64,000 nt of DNA from BRH-c54 sp965284565 (GCA_965284565.1 OZ260100.1:1612001-1676000), one strand, 5' to 3'; shown: positions 30,667 through 38,755, numbered from the stretch's first letter. The notes: generated by a model not told the origin, from the letters alone. A program made the numbers and translations.

Positions 30667-32746
30667 AGGAAAAAAAATAATTTATGCCAAAGATATATTT
30701 TTTTTTCTATTTTTTCTATTTTTAACTGAAGTTAACATAGCACAACAACAGTTGCCACCTGTTAAAGTTCCTGCTGAACCATCATTTATGGGGTGTTGGA
30801 ATAGTGGTTTTGAAGGTAATAATTTTCAAAATTGGGAAACCTTTTTAGGAGTACTTAATACTGGAGGAGGGGTAAATTTATCTTCATTAAATCAAACTTA
30901 TGACCCAACACAACACCAAATAGTAAATGCTAATTCGATAGATCCTGTAGGTGATTTTAATATGGGAGACTGTGGGTTTAGAGCAGCCAAAATTGGTGAT
31001 TTAGCAGGGGGTAGAAAGGTGTCCATGATAAAATATACGGTTACGATTACTCCTCAAAATGCGAATTTCTCATTTAGATATGCAATGGTTCTTCAAGATC
31101 CTAATCATAAAGCAAATGAGCAGCCATTTTTTCAATACTTACTGTTAGAAGGAAATCGCTCTAACTTTACTAATGTTAATCAAATAATCACTTCCAAAAA
31201 GTTTACATCAAGTGCAAATGATCCATTTTTTTCTAATGCTGGGAATGGAGTACTTTATAAAGATTGGAGTACAGAGTGTATTAATCTATCTAATTATATT
31301 GGACAAGAAGTTTCGTTTTTATTTTTGGTTGGTGATTGCTTATTGGGTGGTCATGGGGCATATGCTTATATTGATTGTTTGTGTGAAAATAATGATGCAT
31401 CAGCAAATATGACGCTAAATGACAACGAGTTTTGTATGGGTGACCAAATTGTAATGGATGGTTCTGCATCAGTTAACGAAGATAGTTATTTTGTTAGCAT
31501 AGCTGAATCTGATCAAAATTGGTATGTTGTACCTGGAACAGAAAAACATAAATGGTTTGTAGCACAACAAGCAGGGATTGTTAATATTAATGCATTAGCT
31601 AGTCAAATTGGTTTTGAATTTAAATGTAATAAGTATTATAGAATAAAATTGGCTGTTACAAATAACTGTGTACAATGGGATGAAACTGTTCAGTTGATTT
31701 ATATCAGATGCCCTGAAGATGTTGGTTTAGGTCAGGACATTGTTATGTGTTGTAATGATATTTTCCCTGTGGTTATTGAAGATGAAAATTATAATGACCA
31801 TCCAAGCTATACCTATAATTGGACATCAGACCCTATATGGTCCTTTATGGCTACGGTAAATGATTTACATAGTTATACTTATACACCAACTCAATCAACA
31901 ACATTTAATGTGACAGTTACAGATGATTATGGTTGCACCTTAGAAGATGAAATAAATGTGATTTTATTACAGCCATTTAGTGTTTTTGTAGAGGTAGAAG
32001 ATTTAGGTTGTTGTTCTTATAAATTAACACCGATAATAACTTTTGAGTCTTGTCCTAATACTCAAATAAATTTAGAAGATCCGAAATGGGCAGCTTTAAA
32101 GCATCAAATGCTTAATTTTCAATGGAGTGATAGCTATAATGGTAGTGTTCGTACTGTTTCTTTTGCACAAAATACAACTCTTACACTAAATGTAAGTAGT
32201 GCTTGTTTTTCGGATGAAATTAGTGTTAATGTACAAGGATGTCCTGAGTTAAGTGGTAATTTTCCTCGGTTGACATATCCTCCAAGTATGGAAAGTCGGA
32301 GTAATAGTAAAAATGAATGGTTAGTAATTCATAATCCTAATTTACCAATAAATACACCAAATGCTTATAAAGCAACAGGATATAGGTTAGAAATTGTAGA
32401 TAGATGGGGTGGTGTTCACAAAGTAGCTGAAGATCACGGAAAATGTGAAGGATTTGTGAATGGTGCAATTTACTGGAATGGAAGACTAAATAATAATCCT
32501 GTTCAAAATGGAGTTTATACATTCATGTTGACATTATTTAATAAAACATACCCTTGGGATGGTGGTAATACTTATATTCCTTTTTCAAACAATCAAACAC
32601 CAAATGGAGGTGTTAAAAATTTAGATTGGTATGCATACACTTGTACGAGTTATGGGTGGAATTGGTGGTGTTTTTGTAATCAATGTAATAGTGGAGCTTT
32701 TACAAATCACACTAGGTACTATGGTATGATTAATAATTCAAACTAA
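30629..32746 (+). CDS. Large secreted cysteine-rich protein, unknown function, first gene of a three-gene operon
   Basis: 705 residues. The apparent start gives a long basic leader before the hydrophobic core FFFLFFLFLTEVNIAQ. No ATG, GTG or TTG occurs in frame between 30629 and that core; the nearer ATG at 30684 is out of frame by one base across a run of nine T (see findings). The N-terminal part (about 60-245) looks like a jelly-roll (FMGCWNSGFEGNNFQNWE). A middle segment (about 255-440) resembles PKD/Ig-like modules ending FNVTVTDDYGCTLEDEINV. A CHU_C-like segment, YRLEIVDRWGGVHKV ... IYWNGRLNNNPVQNGVYTF, sits at about 585-635. A tail rich in Trp, Cys and Asn follows. It is probably T9SS cargo of an atypical kind. 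Confidence 0.75.
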   Translation: MKSKRLKKDIFFIGKKIIYAKDIFFFLFFLFLTEVNIAQQQLPPVKVPAEPSFMGCWNSGFEGNNFQNWETFLGVLNTGGGVNLSSLNQTYDPTQHQIVNANSIDPVGDFNMGDCGFRAAKIGDLAGGRKVSMIKYTVTITPQNANFSFRYAMVLQDPNHKANEQPFFQYLLLEGNRSNFTNVNQIITSKKFTSSANDPFFSNAGNGVLYKDWSTECINLSNYIGQEVSFLFLVGDCLLGGHGAYAYIDCLCENNDASANMTLNDNEFCMGDQIVMDGSASVNEDSYFVSIAESDQNWYVVPGTEKHKWFVAQQAGIVNINALASQIGFEFKCNKYYRIKLAVTNNCVQWDETVQLIYIRCPEDVGLGQDIVMCCNDIFPVVIEDENYNDHPSYTYNWTSDPIWSFMATVNDLHSYTYTPTQSTTFNVTVTDDYGCTLEDEINVILLQPFSVFVEVEDLGCCSYKLTPIITFESCPNTQINLEDPKWAALKHQMLNFQWSDSYNGSVRTVSFAQNTTLTLNVSSACFSDEISVNVQGCPELSGNFPRLTYPPSMESRSNSKNEWLVIHNPNLPINTPNAYKATGYRLEIVDRWGGVHKVAEDHGKCEGFVNGAIYWNGRLNNNPVQNGVYTFMLTLFNKTYPWDGGNTYIPFSNNQTPNGGVKNLDWYAYTCTSYGWNWWCFCNQCNSGAFTNHTRYYGMINNSN
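30688..30695 (-). promoter_or_regulatory. -7 element for the type A sorting-domain gene
   Basis: On the minus strand TATCTTTG matches TAnnTTTG exactly, 21 bases upstream of the start codon at 30666. No good -33 box is visible. It lies within the leader codons of the divergent gene. Confidence 0.35.
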
Positions 32747-32747
32747 A

Positions 32748-33398
32748 ATGAAGTATTTTATAATTATAATCATCTTTGTTATTAATTATACAGATTTTTT
32801 TGCCCAAAAAAGTGATAAGTCGTTGTATTTAAAAACAAATTTTGAATACAAAATGAAAGATACAAAAGACGATTTTTTTAATGGGGATAATAATTATTCT
32901 AAACTTTGGAGAAGTGAATTTGTTGTTGGATATAGGTTGGATTATGATAAACAAGCTATTAAATTTGGTGCGTTAGCTTATGGATGGAGTAGGTTGACTA
33001 ATGAAGCTTCATCTGAGGTACATACTTCTAAAGAGATAATAAACTCTAAAAGTTTAGGAATAGAATCAATATATATGTTTAAACTTAATAAGTATCCAAC
33101 AAGAGCTTTAGGGCTTGTTATAGGAGTTAATGTAGAGCTTTCTTATCAATATGTTTTTAGTAATAGACATCTACAAAGTAGTTTTAATTTTCAAGATGAT
33201 ATAGAAAAAAATGAAAACTATAATATTTCAGTTTTCGGTACAGGACTTGGATTAGTGTTGTTGAAAAAAATTAATGATAAAATAGCCATAGATTTAAGTG
33301 TTGGGAATCGGTTTTATTTGCCAACTAATAGTTCTCCTAGTAGTTTCTCAGGAAATCATTATTTGGCAACTTTATCTATTAATTATAAAATAAACTAA
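32748..33398 (+). CDS. Predicted outer-membrane beta-barrel protein, unknown function
   Basis: 216 residues starting one base after the previous stop (TAAAATG). A signal peptide MKYFIIIIIFVINYTDFFAQ is followed by alternating amphipathic strands ending in aromatic residues, for example LGIESIYMFKLN, ALGLVIGVNVELSYQYVF, NISVFGTGLGLVLLKK and HYLATLSINYKIN at the C-terminus. This is the appearance of an 8- to 10-stranded barrel, but no named family is recognised. Position suggests that it serves the secreted protein encoded just upstream, as PorP/SprF proteins do for adhesins, although it has no PorP/SprF motif. Confidence 0.68.
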   Translation: MKYFIIIIIFVINYTDFFAQKSDKSLYLKTNFEYKMKDTKDDFFNGDNNYSKLWRSEFVVGYRLDYDKQAIKFGALAYGWSRLTNEASSEVHTSKEIINSKSLGIESIYMFKLNKYPTRALGLVIGVNVELSYQYVFSNRHLQSSFNFQDDIEKNENYNISVFGTGLGLVLLKKINDKIAIDLSVGNRFYLPTNSSPSSFSGNHYLATLSINYKIN

Positions 33399-33402
33399 AA
33401 TT

Positions 33403-34059
33403 ATGAAAAAAGCAACTATATTAATTGCAATTACATTTTGGACAATAAATTTATTTGCACAGTTTGAAACAGGTTTAAAACTAGGTGGTTCTCGAAATCA
33501 GGCTAATTATACGCCTGAAGGAAAAGCAGGATTCTACTACCAAGGTTATTTTGGTTATCGTTTTCTAGAAGATAGAAGAGTTTCAGTTATTTCATCCTTT
33601 TTTATAGATAAATCGGCATACACCGTTGACAACTTAACTTTTGGAGGAATGTTTGACAGTAATGGGAACTTTACTTTTGAAACAAGTACTTTGTCTTATC
33701 AACTATATGCTTTTGGAGTTACTATCGGTTCAGAAATTAAACTTCTAAACCCTTCCAAAGAAACAAATTTTTATATTACACCTAGTTTTGGTTATCGTAG
33801 AATATTTAGCATAACTCAAGAATCATCTAACCCTAATTTAGATGTTAGCAAACACCCTGATGTTAATCAAGGGATTATTATTGATTGGGGGTTAGCGTTA
33901 GGTGTGAAATTGAAGAAATTTAAAATTGGAGTAGCTTTAAGAGATGTTTTTAACAAAAATAATAAAGACATGTCATCTTTTGTGATAACCAATGCTTATA
34001 CTGTTTCGGTAAGTTATTTGTTTAACATATCGTTCAAAAAGAAAGAAATAAGCGAATAA
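33403..34059 (+). CDS. Predicted outer-membrane beta-barrel protein (porin-like), unknown function
   Basis: 218 residues, 4 bases after the preceding gene. The signal peptide ends LFAQ. The mature protein starts FETGLKLGGSRNQANYTPEG, a start seen in small Bacteroidota outer-membrane barrels (OMP_b-brl type). Strands such as GFYYQGYFGYRFL, YQLYAFGVTIGSEIKLL, NFYITPSFGYRRIF and AYTVSVSYLFNISF follow. It is the last gene of the operon and is convergent with mutA. Two small barrels behind a secreted protein suggest an outer-membrane complex; their role is unknown. Confidence 0.7.
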   Translation: MKKATILIAITFWTINLFAQFETGLKLGGSRNQANYTPEGKAGFYYQGYFGYRFLEDRRVSVISSFFIDKSAYTVDNLTFGGMFDSNGNFTFETSTLSYQLYAFGVTIGSEIKLLNPSKETNFYITPSFGYRRIFSITQESSNPNLDVSKHPDVNQGIIIDWGLALGVKLKKFKIGVALRDVFNKNNKDMSSFVITNAYTVSVSYLFNISFKKKEISE

Positions 34060-34060
34060 A

Positions 34061-34080
34061 TTCAGCTCCAACGGAGCATA
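34061..34080. repeat. Short hairpin GCTCC-AAC-GGAGC between convergent genes
   Basis: A perfect 5-bp stem GCTCC (34065-34069) / GGAGC (34073-34077) with a three-base loop and no T run. It resembles the AGCTCC...GGAGC dispersed intergenic element I recall from Bacteroidota genomes. One copy in a window cannot establish a repeat family. Confidence 0.3.
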
Positions 34081-34118
34081 ATTTACAAAGTGATGAGTGA
34101 AGTTTATCCTAAATAAAA

Positions 34119-35189
34119 TTAACCCACCTTCTTCTTAAAACTTTCCAAAGCTTTTTCCACTAATTCATCGGTAAGTGTTTCCATGTAGTAAGCTCCTTTG
34201 GTCGGGTCAACTACTTTGTCTAAAAAGGATTCTTCTTTTAAAATAAGCTGAATATTTCGAGCAATTCGTTTAGAAAAGGGAGTAGCTTTTTCGTCTAAGG
34301 CATTAAATGGTAAAACCGTAAGGCAATTAGCACCACCAATAATTGCCGACATAGCTTGTGTAGTGGCTGCTAAGGTATTGTTGTGAGCATCAATTTCGGG
34401 TTGAGGAGTTAGGGTAGTTTGTGCAGCAACATACATCTCTGTATCATTCAATTGATATTGATTGGTAATCAATTCAAAGCAAATACGGGCTGCTCTTAAT
34501 TTGGCTATTTCAAAAAAGTAATTGTTCTGAACAGGAAATTGAAACATTATTTTGTTCCAAGCTTCTTTTGTAGCAATACCGTTTTCTGTTAAGATGTCAA
34601 CTACTTCAACCGCTTTTGCAAAACTATCGGCTAGTTGTTCACTCATTTTAGCGGTAGCATTTGCTGTTATCAGCACACATTTTTCAACATGTTGATTTTT
34701 ACTCAACGCAATAATATCGTTGGTAATGCTATTGCCGTAAAAATTTGCTTTTATATTTTTGTAAGAAGATTTTTCAATGAATTGAGCAAATAATTCGGCA
34801 GTTTGTAATGGTTGTCGGTTGTTAAAACTCAACTGAATAATATCTAATTGAATGTTGTTTAATAAGCTGCTCAATTTTTCTAAATTAGCTATTTCGCCAA
34901 TAAACTCCAAGCTGTTGCAACCACCTGTTAGAGCAGTTAGTGCTTGTTGATTCGCATCGTTATCAGTAACATCAATTTGTTCATTTATGTTCCAGCTAAC
35001 AGTATTTTCAGGAATAACATTAAAAGTAGAGGACAAGTTGTTTTCTAAGGCATTTTGCATATAAAATGGTTGAACATTGATGTCTTCCTCAGAATTCCAA
35101 ACCAACGTTGCTTCAAAATCTTTACCTTTCAAATCAGCAATAATTTGTTCTTTCCATTGCTGATAGCTTATTTCTTTAAAATCGTTCAT
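34119..35189 (-). CDS. mutA: Methylmalonyl-CoA mutase, small subunit (short form)
   Basis: The non-catalytic partner of MutB in the heterodimeric mutase. The start MNDFKEISYQQWKEQIIADL and the following KGKDFEATLVW are typical of the Bacteroidota small subunit. The C-terminus SKRIARNIQLILKEESFLDK and VVDPTKGAYYMETLTDELVE mirrors the end of the TIM barrel in MutB. At 356 residues it is shorter than small subunits usually are and has no cobalamin-binding domain. The middle (about 120-190) looks contracted, yet the frame is intact. Its own promoter was not evident; divIC lies 103 bases upstream on the same strand. It is separated from mutB by the secreted-protein block. Confidence 0.88.
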   Translation of the reverse strand: MNDFKEISYQQWKEQIIADLKGKDFEATLVWNSEEDINVQPFYMQNALENNLSSTFNVIPENTVSWNINEQIDVTDNDANQQALTALTGGCNSLEFIGEIANLEKLSSLLNNIQLDIIQLSFNNRQPLQTAELFAQFIEKSSYKNIKANFYGNSITNDIIALSKNQHVEKCVLITANATAKMSEQLADSFAKAVEVVDILTENGIATKEAWNKIMFQFPVQNNYFFEIAKLRAARICFELITNQYQLNDTEMYVAAQTTLTPQPEIDAHNNTLAATTQAMSAIIGGANCLTVLPFNALDEKATPFSKRIARNIQLILKEESFLDKVVDPTKGAYYMETLTDELVEKALESFKKKVG

Positions 35190-35292
35190 AAAAATAGTTT
35201 ATGAGTTTATAGGTTTAAAAGTTGTTTTTGGATTGACAGTTTTAAATTTCTGTAATTCACACATCCGCACCTTATCTTATTTACACATTAAT

Positions 35293-35592
35293 TTAATCCT
35301 CTTTTTTCGCTTCAAAAACAAAAATTTCTTCATCGTCTTTTTTCATCAAATACTTTTCTCGAGCAAATTTTTCCAATGCTTTTTGGTGGGTAGTCAATTC
35401 TTTTAACTCTTTTTTGGTTTGTTCTATTTCTTTAAGATAAAAAGTTTGGTCTTGTTTCAATTGTTTTAACTGAGTGCGGTAGCTAAATTGAGTAATTAAA
35501 TTGTTTTGGTCGAAAAACATAAGCCAAGCAAGAAACAACACCAATGTCAGTGCGTATTTATTTTTTAGCCATTTTGGAATCTTTTGCCACAT
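35293..35592 (-). CDS. Septum formation initiator, DivIC/FtsB-like
   Basis: A small bitopic cell-division protein of the FtsB/DivIC family that links early and late divisome components. I take the start at 35592 (MWQKIPKWLKNK), giving 99 residues; an in-frame ATG at 35613 would add seven residues. The layout is a short cytoplasmic part, one membrane segment (YALTLVLFLAWLMFF), and a coiled coil (about 40-80) with TQLKQLKQDQTFYLKEIEQT and a leucine-rich heptad pattern. A terminal FAREKYLMKKDDEEIFVFE matches the family's YxxKxxxEEI(F)V ending. It is upstream of mutA on the same strand and divergent from maeB. Confidence 0.88.
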   Translation of the reverse strand: MWQKIPKWLKNKYALTLVLFLAWLMFFDQNNLITQFSYRTQLKQLKQDQTFYLKEIEQTKKELKELTTHQKALEKFAREKYLMKKDDEEIFVFEAKKED

Positions 35593-35597
35593 AAGTA

Positions 35598-35605
35598 CAA
35601 AAATA
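35598..35605 (-). promoter_or_regulatory. -7 element for the divIC-like gene
   Basis: On the minus strand TATTTTTG matches TAnnTTTG and ends 5 bases before the ATG at 35592. If used, the message would be nearly leaderless and the alternative start at 35613 would be excluded. No clear -33 box. Confidence 0.35.
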
Positions 35606-35650
35606 CATATCAATTCTTAAAGTTAAATATAAATACACAGCGAACTATTA

Positions 35651-35664
35651 AACAAAGCTTTGTT
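35651..35664. promoter_or_regulatory. Perfect 14-base palindrome between divIC and maeB
   Basis: AACAAAGCTTTGTT is its own reverse complement and lies in the 168-base divergent gap. A site this symmetrical could bind a dimeric regulator. It has no loop, so it is not a terminator. No copy was noticed elsewhere in the window. Confidence 0.3.
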
Positions 35665-35781
35665 AATGGTTTAGTGAATAAAAAAATAACTATAAAAAAG
35701 TTCAAAAAACAATTCTTTCAGATTAACGAACAACGAAAATATTACTACTTTTACGAGTTCATTTTTTAAATAACAAAATAA

Positions 35782-38052
35782 ATGGCAAAGACAAGAAAAG
35801 AACAGGAAGCATTAGAGTATCACGCACAAGGAAAGCCTGGGAAAATTGAAGTAGTACCAACAAAGCCATATAGTACTCAACGAGATTTGTCTTTAGCATA
35901 TTCACCAGGCGTAGCAGTGCCTTGTATGGAAATTGCTGCAAATAAAGAGGACGTTTATAAATATACAGCCAAAGGAAATTTAGTAGCAGTAATATCTAAC
36001 GGAACGGCAGTTTTAGGTTTGGGAGATATAGGTCCTGAAGCTTCTAAACCTGTAATGGAAGGAAAAGGATTATTATTTAAAATTTTCGCTGATATAGATG
36101 TTTTTGACATTGAAATTGATGCTTCTGATGTGGATTTGTTTGTAAATACAGTAAAAGCTATTTCACCTACTTTTGGAGGGATAAATTTAGAAGATATTAA
36201 AGCTCCTGAATGTTTTGAGATTGAAGAAAGATTGAAAAACGAGTTGAACATACCTGTAATGCATGACGATCAACATGGAACAGCTATTATTACTGCAGCA
36301 GCATTGCTTAATGCAATTGAGTTGGCAGATAAAAAAATTGATAAGATAAAATTGGTAGTGAATGGAGCAGGTGCTTCTGCTATGTCGTGTACCAAACTAT
36401 ATGTAGCGTTGGGTGTAAGTCCTAAAAATATTGTGATGCTGGATAGCAAAGGAGTTATTCGAAAAGACAGAGCAGATTTATCTGTATCTAAAAAACAATA
36501 TGCTACTGATAGAAAAATAGATACATTAGAAGAAGCCTTAGATGGTGCTGATATGTTTTTGGGATTATCAAAAGGCAACATTGTTTCTAAAGCAATGATT
36601 AAAAAAATGGCTAAAAACCCTATCGTTTTTGCTTTGGCTAATCCCGACCCTGAAATTCCTTATAAAGATGCTATTGCAACAAGAAAGGATATTATAATGG
36701 CAACAGGAAGATCAGACCATCCTAATCAAGTGAATAATGTATTGGGCTTTCCATATATTTTTAGAGGTGCATTAGATGTTAGAGCAACTGCTATAAATGA
36801 AGAAATGAAATTAGCAGCAGTTAAAGCTGTGGCTCAATTAGCTAAAGAACCAGTACCAGAAGAGGTAAATGAAGCTTACAATCAAAAAAATATCACTTTT
36901 GGTAGGAATTTTATTATACCAAAACCATTAGACAATAGATTAATAACCACTATTGCTCCAGCAGTAGCGAAAGCAGCTATGGATTCTGGGGTGGCTCAAC
37001 AACCTATTACAGATTGGGAAGCCTACAAGGAAAATTTAGCAAAACGTTTAGGGTTAAATAACAAGTTGCTTAAGAGCATAACAGAAAAAGCTAAAGGAAA
37101 CCCTAAAAAAGTGGTTTTTGCTGAAGCGGATAACTATAAAATATTAAAAGCTGCTCAAGTAGTTTATGAAGAAGGTATTGCTCACCCTATTTTGTTAGGG
37201 AAAGTAGCTAAAATTGAAGAGGTTGCTAAAGAGTATAATTTAGAATTGGGTGATATTCCAATTATTGACCCAAGAAGTTCGAAACATAGAGATAAGAAGA
37301 ATTTTTATGCAGCCATGTTGTATGAAAAACGCAAGAGAAAAGGCGTTACTCTAGCAGAAGCTCAAGAAATGATGCGTAGTCGTAATTATTTTGGCTCTGC
37401 TATGGTAGAAATGGGGGATGCTGATGCACTAATTTCAGGATTGACTAGGAATTATAAAAATACTATTAGACCTGCTTTACATGTAATAGGAACGGATGAT
37501 GATGTTAAAAAAATTGCAGGAATGTACGTTATTTTTACTAAAAGAGGACCAATTTTCTTTGCTGATACTACGGTGAACTTAAATCCAACTGCTAGAGATA
37601 TTGCTGATATTACAGCGCTTACAGCCAAAATTGTAGACAGGTTTAAAATTGTTCCTAAAATAGCCCTGTTATCATATTCTAACTTTGGTTCGGCAGATGG
37701 AGATGATGCTATAAAAATGCGTGAAGCCAAGAAAATTCTGGAAAGAGAGTATCCAGATTTAATAGTTGATGGAGAAATTCAAGCCAATTTTGCCCTGAAT
37801 AAAGAACTAAGAAACGAAATATTTCCATTTTCTGAATTAGCAAGAAAAAATACCAATACACTTATTTTTCCAAACTTAGCAGCAGGAAATATTGCCTATA
37901 AGTTAATGTTAGAAATGGGCGAGTTTGAATCTATAGGACCAATTTTGTTAGGAATGAAAAAGCCTGTTCACATTTTACAATTAGGTAGCTCAGTAAGAGA
38001 AATAGTAAATATGGTAACCATTGCAGTAACAGATGCTCAAACTAGGAAATAA
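35782..38052 (+). CDS. maeB: NADP-dependent malic enzyme (malic enzyme-phosphotransacetylase fusion)
   Basis: It oxidatively decarboxylates malate to pyruvate with NADP in the cytoplasm, linking the TCA cycle with NADPH and pyruvate supply. The 756 residues fit the MaeB type. The malic enzyme domain (about 1-425) has the RDLSLAYSPGVAVPCMEI signature, MHDDQHGTAI and a nucleotide-binding VVNGAGASAMSCTKLY. A C-terminal phosphate acetyltransferase-like domain (about 430-756) contains KVVFAEADNYKILKAAQVV, NYFGSAMVEMGDADALISG and PNLAAGNIAYKL. In MaeB proteins that second domain is regulatory (acetyl-CoA sensing) and usually not catalytic. ruvA and sprA follow on the same strand, in the usual flavobacterial order. 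Confidence 0.96.
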   Translation: MAKTRKEQEALEYHAQGKPGKIEVVPTKPYSTQRDLSLAYSPGVAVPCMEIAANKEDVYKYTAKGNLVAVISNGTAVLGLGDIGPEASKPVMEGKGLLFKIFADIDVFDIEIDASDVDLFVNTVKAISPTFGGINLEDIKAPECFEIEERLKNELNIPVMHDDQHGTAIITAAALLNAIELADKKIDKIKLVVNGAGASAMSCTKLYVALGVSPKNIVMLDSKGVIRKDRADLSVSKKQYATDRKIDTLEEALDGADMFLGLSKGNIVSKAMIKKMAKNPIVFALANPDPEIPYKDAIATRKDIIMATGRSDHPNQVNNVLGFPYIFRGALDVRATAINEEMKLAAVKAVAQLAKEPVPEEVNEAYNQKNITFGRNFIIPKPLDNRLITTIAPAVAKAAMDSGVAQQPITDWEAYKENLAKRLGLNNKLLKSITEKAKGNPKKVVFAEADNYKILKAAQVVYEEGIAHPILLGKVAKIEEVAKEYNLELGDIPIIDPRSSKHRDKKNFYAAMLYEKRKRKGVTLAEAQEMMRSRNYFGSAMVEMGDADALISGLTRNYKNTIRPALHVIGTDDDVKKIAGMYVIFTKRGPIFFADTTVNLNPTARDIADITALTAKIVDRFKIVPKIALLSYSNFGSADGDDAIKMREAKKILEREYPDLIVDGEIQANFALNKELRNEIFPFSELARKNTNTLIFPNLAAGNIAYKLMLEMGEFESIGPILLGMKKPVHILQLGSSVREIVNMVTIAVTDAQTRK

Positions 38053-38158
38053 CTAATGTGTGGATGTATGAACAAGTAAAAGTGAGAATGACTAATAACT
38101 GATAATCGTGAATTGAGAATAGACTAAACTTCTAAACTCTTAAACTTCTAAACTAATT

Positions 38159-38740
38159 ATGATAGCTCAAATAAAAGGTAGATTAATAGAAAAAACGCCA
38201 ACTTATGTAATTATAGATTGTAATGGGGTGGGGTATCAAATTAATATTTCGCTAAACACTTACTCAAAAATTGATGCGGATGAACTTTGTCTTTTACATA
38301 CGCACATGATAGTGAGAGAAGATGCTCAACTGCTTTATGGTTTTAAAGATAAAAGCGAAAGAGAATTGTTTAGGTTATTAATATCTGTTTCGGGAGTAGG
38401 TTCTGCTACGGCAATGATGATTTTATCTTCATTAACAGCTTCTGAAATTAAAGGAGCAATAAGTACAGGAGATGTGAACACACTTAAAGGTGTGAAAGGG
38501 ATAGGAGCAAAATCTGCTCAAAGAATTATTATTGATTTAAGAGATAAAATAGGAAAAGTTGGAGAAAATGATATAAATTTTGCTGTTTCAAACAATACTA
38601 TTAAAGATGAAGCGTTAAGTGCACTAATTATGCTAGGATTTGCTAAAAAACCAGCAGAAGTTGCACTAAATAAAATACTTACTGTTTCAGACGATATGAG
38701 TGTGGAACAGCTTATTAAACAAACATTGAAAAGCCTTTAA
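38159..38740 (+). CDS. ruvA: Holliday junction DNA helicase subunit RuvA
   Basis: RuvA binds four-way DNA junctions and loads RuvB for branch migration. At 193 residues it is normal. The N-terminal OB-fold (1-62) begins MIAQIKGRLIEKTPTYVIID. Two helix-hairpin-helix motifs follow, at VSGVGSATAMMILSSL (about 77-92) and LKGVKGIGAKSAQRIIIDL (about 107-125). A C-terminal UBA-like domain (about 147-193), EALSALIMLGFAKKPAEVAL, contacts RuvB. sprA begins 15 bases downstream. The leader (38053-38158) contains the repeated tract AAACTTCTAAACT. Confidence 0.96.
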   Translation: MIAQIKGRLIEKTPTYVIIDCNGVGYQINISLNTYSKIDADELCLLHTHMIVREDAQLLYGFKDKSERELFRLLISVSGVGSATAMMILSSLTASEIKGAISTGDVNTLKGVKGIGAKSAQRIIIDLRDKIGKVGENDINFAVSNNTIKDEALSALIMLGFAKKPAEVALNKILTVSDDMSVEQLIKQTLKSL

Positions 38741-38755
38741 GGGGCTTTTATTAAT

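Noticed and set aside
34119..35189. mutA as a broken pseudogene
   Set aside because: The frame is intact, both ends match the family and composition is normal. It is short, not broken.
29885..35190. An insertion sequence or integrated element responsible for splitting mutA and mutB
   Set aside because: I found no transposase, integrase, terminal inverted repeats or target-site duplication at the borders.
35584..35769. A 61-codon plus-strand frame between divIC and maeB
   Set aside because: It overlaps the divIC start, is AT-rich and Lys/Phe/Ile-biased like translated spacer, and has no recognisable feature.
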